Source: Actinomycetota bacterium (GTDB lineage: Bacteria > Actinomycetota > Acidimicrobiia > IMCC26256 > BP-133). Taken from it: DNA of 7,611 nt. The notes under the pieces were generated by a model that was not told the origin of the DNA, searched no databases, and worked only from the letters and a program-made list of their open reading frames with translations. The number at the start of each line of letters is the position of its first letter. Within the stretch, counting starts at the first letter, position 1. Where the stretch lies: contig JAUZEX010000865.1 of NCBI GenBank assembly GCA_030838815.1, forward strand, positions 1 to 7,611, written 5' to 3'. The position numbers and the translations under genes were made by a program. Shown here piece after piece: positions 5,910 through 7,611 of this stretch.

Positions 5910-6619
5910 TGCTGGTCCTCCAAGGTGTCACGGCCGGCTACGGCGGGACGACCGTCCTTCGCGACGTCGACCTGACCGTCCCCGACTCGTCCGTCGTCGC
6001 CCTGCTCGGCCCCAATGGCGCGGGGAAGACCACCCTGCTGCGGGTGGCGTCCGGGCTGCTCGCGCCGTGGAAGGGTCGGCTGCTGATCGACGGCGAGGAT
6101 GTCACCGGCCGGCCGCCCCACGAACTCGCCGGGCGGGGTGTGTGCCACGTCCCCGAAGGCCGGGGCGTGTTCCCGCCCCTCACCGTGGCCCAGAACCTCG
6201 AGCTGTTCAGCCCCCCGGGTCAGGAGCGGGAGAGCCGGGACCGGGCCGTTGAGGCCTTTCCGATCCTGGGCGACCGCCTGAACCAGGTGGCGGGAACCAT
6301 GAGCGGCGGGCAACAGCAGATGTTGGCCCTGGCCCGGTCCTATGTCACCAACCCCCACGTCGTGCTGCTCGACGAGGTCTCGATGGGCCTCGCCCCGATC
6401 ATCGTGGACGAGATCTTCGAGTTCCTGGAACGCATGGCGAAGCAGGGCACCGCCCTGCTGCTCGTCGAGCAGTACGCCACCAAGGCGCTGGCCATCGCCG
6501 ACTACGTGTACATCCTGGGCCGGGGCAGCGTCACCTTCGCCGGCGACGCGGCCGAGCTCGAGGGTGAGGACGTGTTCCAGCGCTATCTCGGTATCGACGT
6601 CGCAGCGGTGACGTCGTGA
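5909..6619 (+). CDS. livF: LivF-type ABC transporter ATP-binding protein
   Basis: The second cytoplasmic ATPase of the importer, 236 residues, the usual LivF length. It begins directly with the ABC domain (MLVLQGVTAGYGG). Walker A is GPNGAGKTT (34-42). The LivF hallmark HVPEGRGVFPPLTVAQNL follows at 80-97. The signature is MSGGQ (131-135). Walker B is VVLLDE (151-156) with E156 as catalytic glutamate, followed by VSMGLAP where many family members have PSLGLAP. The switch position reads LVEQY, with Q188 in place of histidine, which is normal for LivF and contrasts with H227 in the LivG partner. It starts at the TGATG junction with livG. Its stop lies within a GTGA next to the SnoaL-fold gene. 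Assignment is secure; substrate is set by the binding protein and permease. Confidence 0.97.
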   Translation: MLVLQGVTAGYGGTTVLRDVDLTVPDSSVVALLGPNGAGKTTLLRVASGLLAPWKGRLLIDGEDVTGRPPHELAGRGVCHVPEGRGVFPPLTVAQNLELFSPPGQERESRDRAVEAFPILGDRLNQVAGTMSGGQQQMLALARSYVTNPHVVLLDEVSMGLAPIIVDEIFEFLERMAKQGTALLLVEQYATKALAIADYVYILGRGSVTFAGDAAELEGEDVFQRYLGIDVAAVTS

Positions 6620-6624
6620 GAAGG
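6619..6624 (+). promoter_or_regulatory. Ribosome binding site (AGAAGG) deciding the SnoaL-gene start
   Basis: AGAAGG stands six bases before the ATG at 6631. The competing GTG at 6616 overlaps the livF stop as GTGA but has no clear purine-rich site upstream, so the ATG is preferred. Confidence 0.55.
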
Positions 6625-6630
6625 GACAGC

Positions 6631-7023
6631 ATGACCGGAAACGCCGAAATTCTGCGCCGGGCCGTCGAGGATCTGTGGAACCCCGGCCTGCTCGACGAGT
6701 ACATGGAGATCTACGCCGACGACGCCGAGCTCCAGCCCCAGGCCCGCTTCCCCGACCTCGGGAAGACGGTGACCGGGCGGGAGGCCATCCACGAGTTCTT
6801 CAAGGGGATCCACCAGCCCGTCACCCTGGGCGAGTTCCAGACCACCGGCGACAAGGTGATCGTGTCGTTCACCTGGGGCACGGCCCCCGGTGGCGACGGG
6901 TCGCCGGACTGGACGCTCGTCTACACCTTCCGGGACGGGAAGGCCATCCTGGCCCAGTACTTCGCCAACCGCACCCACGCCCTGTGCGCCGCCGGCCTGG
7001 CCGCGGCCACCACGGAGGCGTGA
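6631..7023 (+). CDS. SnoaL/NTF2-like fold protein
   Basis: A 130-residue cytoplasmic protein of the NTF2-like superfamily, whose members include polyketide cyclases, ketosteroid isomerases, dehydratases and non-enzymatic ligand binders. The pattern fits SnoaL-like proteins: an N-terminal helix pair with ILRRAVEDLWNPGLLDEYMEIYADDAEL (residues 7-34), then a TVTGREAIHEFFKGI segment (46-60), then strands with DKVIVSFTWGT (74-84) and WTLVYTFRDGKAILAQYF (94-111). No catalytic set can be assigned by eye; D30, D31 and H61 are conspicuous polar candidates only. The start was chosen by the ribosome site before ATG 6631; a GTG at 6616 would add five residues. It lies 11 bases after livF and one base before the SDR start region, so it is part of the same operon and may act on the imported compound or a derivative. 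The specific reaction is unknown. Confidence 0.85.
   Translation: MTGNAEILRRAVEDLWNPGLLDEYMEIYADDAELQPQARFPDLGKTVTGREAIHEFFKGIHQPVTLGEFQTTGDKVIVSFTWGTAPGGDGSPDWTLVYTFRDGKAILAQYFANRTHALCAAGLAAATTEA
7014..7018 (+). promoter_or_regulatory. Ribosome binding site (GGAGG) deciding the SDR start
   Basis: GGAGG is six bases before the GTG at 7025, inside the last codons of the SnoaL-fold gene. It places the SDR start one base after the preceding stop and right before the cofactor-binding strand. Confidence 0.7.
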
Positions 7024-7024
7024 G

Positions 7025-7611
7025 GTGGACCGGACCGCCCTCGTCACCGGCGCCTCCCGGGGCATCGGAGCGGAAATCGCCCTGCGCCTCGCCCAGGAGG
7101 GCTACGGGCTGACGATCGCCGCCCGGCAGGCGCCCGGCGTGGCGGCCATGACCGAACGGCTGCTGAAGGAGTCGTCCGCCCCGGTGCATGGTGTGGTGGC
7201 CGACATGGGCGACGACGACGATGTCGTCCGCCTGGCCCGGGAGCACGAGGAGCGGTTCGGCCGGCTCGACCTCCTCGTCCTCGCCGCCGGCCTGGGCGGG
7301 AACCAGCCCATCGCCGACGTGCCGATGAAGAGCTACGACCTGCAGTTGGGGGTCAACCTCCGTTCGTCGTTCCTGCTCATCCAACGGTGCATCCCGATGT
7401 TGCGGGCCACCGCCGCCGTCAACCGGCCCTATGGCGCCCGGGTGGTCGCCCTCTCCTCGCTGACCGGCGTCGTGTCCGAGGCGGGGTTCTCCGCCTACGG
7501 CGCCAGCAAGGCCGGCCTCATCTCGCTGTGCGAGACGCTGTGCGTGGAGGAGTCCGCGGCGGGCGTGAGCGCCACCGCCATCTCTCCCGGCTACGTCGAC
7601 ACCGACATGAC
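7025..7611 (+). CDS. Short-chain dehydrogenase/reductase (SDR), N-terminal 195 residues; 3' end outside window
   Basis: A classical SDR oxidoreductase that would use NAD(P)(H) to interconvert a carbonyl and an alcohol. The frame stays open to the window end, missing perhaps 50-60 residues judged by the usual 250-residue length. From the GTG start the Rossmann motif TGASRGIG is at residues 8-15, D60 follows the third strand (VVADM), and the catalytic residues are N111, S145 (LSSLTG), Y158 and K162 (YGASK), with PGYVDTDM at 188-195. R12 and R34 suggest NADP(H) preference, which is inference. One oddity: the usual NNAG motif reads LAAG (86-89). The likely subfamily is FabG-like, but the substrate is open. 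Its position one base after the SnoaL-fold gene suggests both enzymes serve the same pathway as the importer. Confidence 0.94.
   Translation, partial: MDRTALVTGASRGIGAEIALRLAQEGYGLTIAARQAPGVAAMTERLLKESSAPVHGVVADMGDDDDVVRLAREHEERFGRLDLLVLAAGLGGNQPIADVPMKSYDLQLGVNLRSSFLLIQRCIPMLRATAAVNRPYGARVVALSSLTGVVSEAGFSAYGASKAGLISLCETLCVEESAAGVSATAISPGYVDTDM

Noticed and set aside
1..7611. Search for tRNA, rRNA, CRISPR arrays, insertion sequences, terminators and promoters
   Set aside because: No cloverleaf-like segment, regularly spaced repeat, transposase or inverted-repeat ends, or hairpin with T-run was seen. The genes leave at most about 11 free bases between them.

Overview
The window is about 7.6 kb of very GC-rich DNA. 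Codons end mostly in G or C, GTG starts are used, and genes are packed end to end. This fits a high-GC actinobacterium, possibly an acidimicrobial-type lineage, but that assignment is inferred from composition and protein style and not from a marker gene. All genes lie on the + strand and the whole window looks like the interior of one operon: it begins inside one gene, ends inside another, and holds no gap long enough for an internal promoter or terminator.

Layout: (1) 1-806, the C-terminal part of an extracytoplasmic substrate-binding protein of the branched-chain amino acid (HAAT/LIV, Peripla_BP_6-like) type. (2) 803-3076, three genes that do not belong to the standard LIV set: a 470-residue exported, C-terminally membrane-anchored protein, and two small proteins with two membrane segments each (132 and 152 residues). 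The two small proteins look like paralogues, and the second ends in a Cys/His motif of zinc-site type. (3) 3073-5043, a fused LivH-LivM permease. (4) 5040-5909 and 5909-6619, the LivG-type and LivF-type ATPases. (5) 6631-7023, a SnoaL/NTF2-fold protein. (6) 7025-7611, the first 195 codons of a short-chain dehydrogenase/reductase (SDR).

How the parts fit: the binding protein, fused permease and two ATPases make a complete ABC importer, so this cassette should bring a small organic compound into the cell. The substrate cannot be read from the sequence. The SnoaL-fold protein and the SDR directly downstream suggest that the imported compound, or a catabolite of it, is processed by enzymes of the kind used on cyclic, aromatic, steroid-like or acyl substrates.

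The most interesting part is the three-gene insert between the binding protein and the permease. It encodes a wall-spanning or surface protein plus two sister membrane proteins, all tightly coupled by translation to the transporter. I know of no described role for such an accessory module in LIV-type importers, and it is the best candidate here for an undescribed system.
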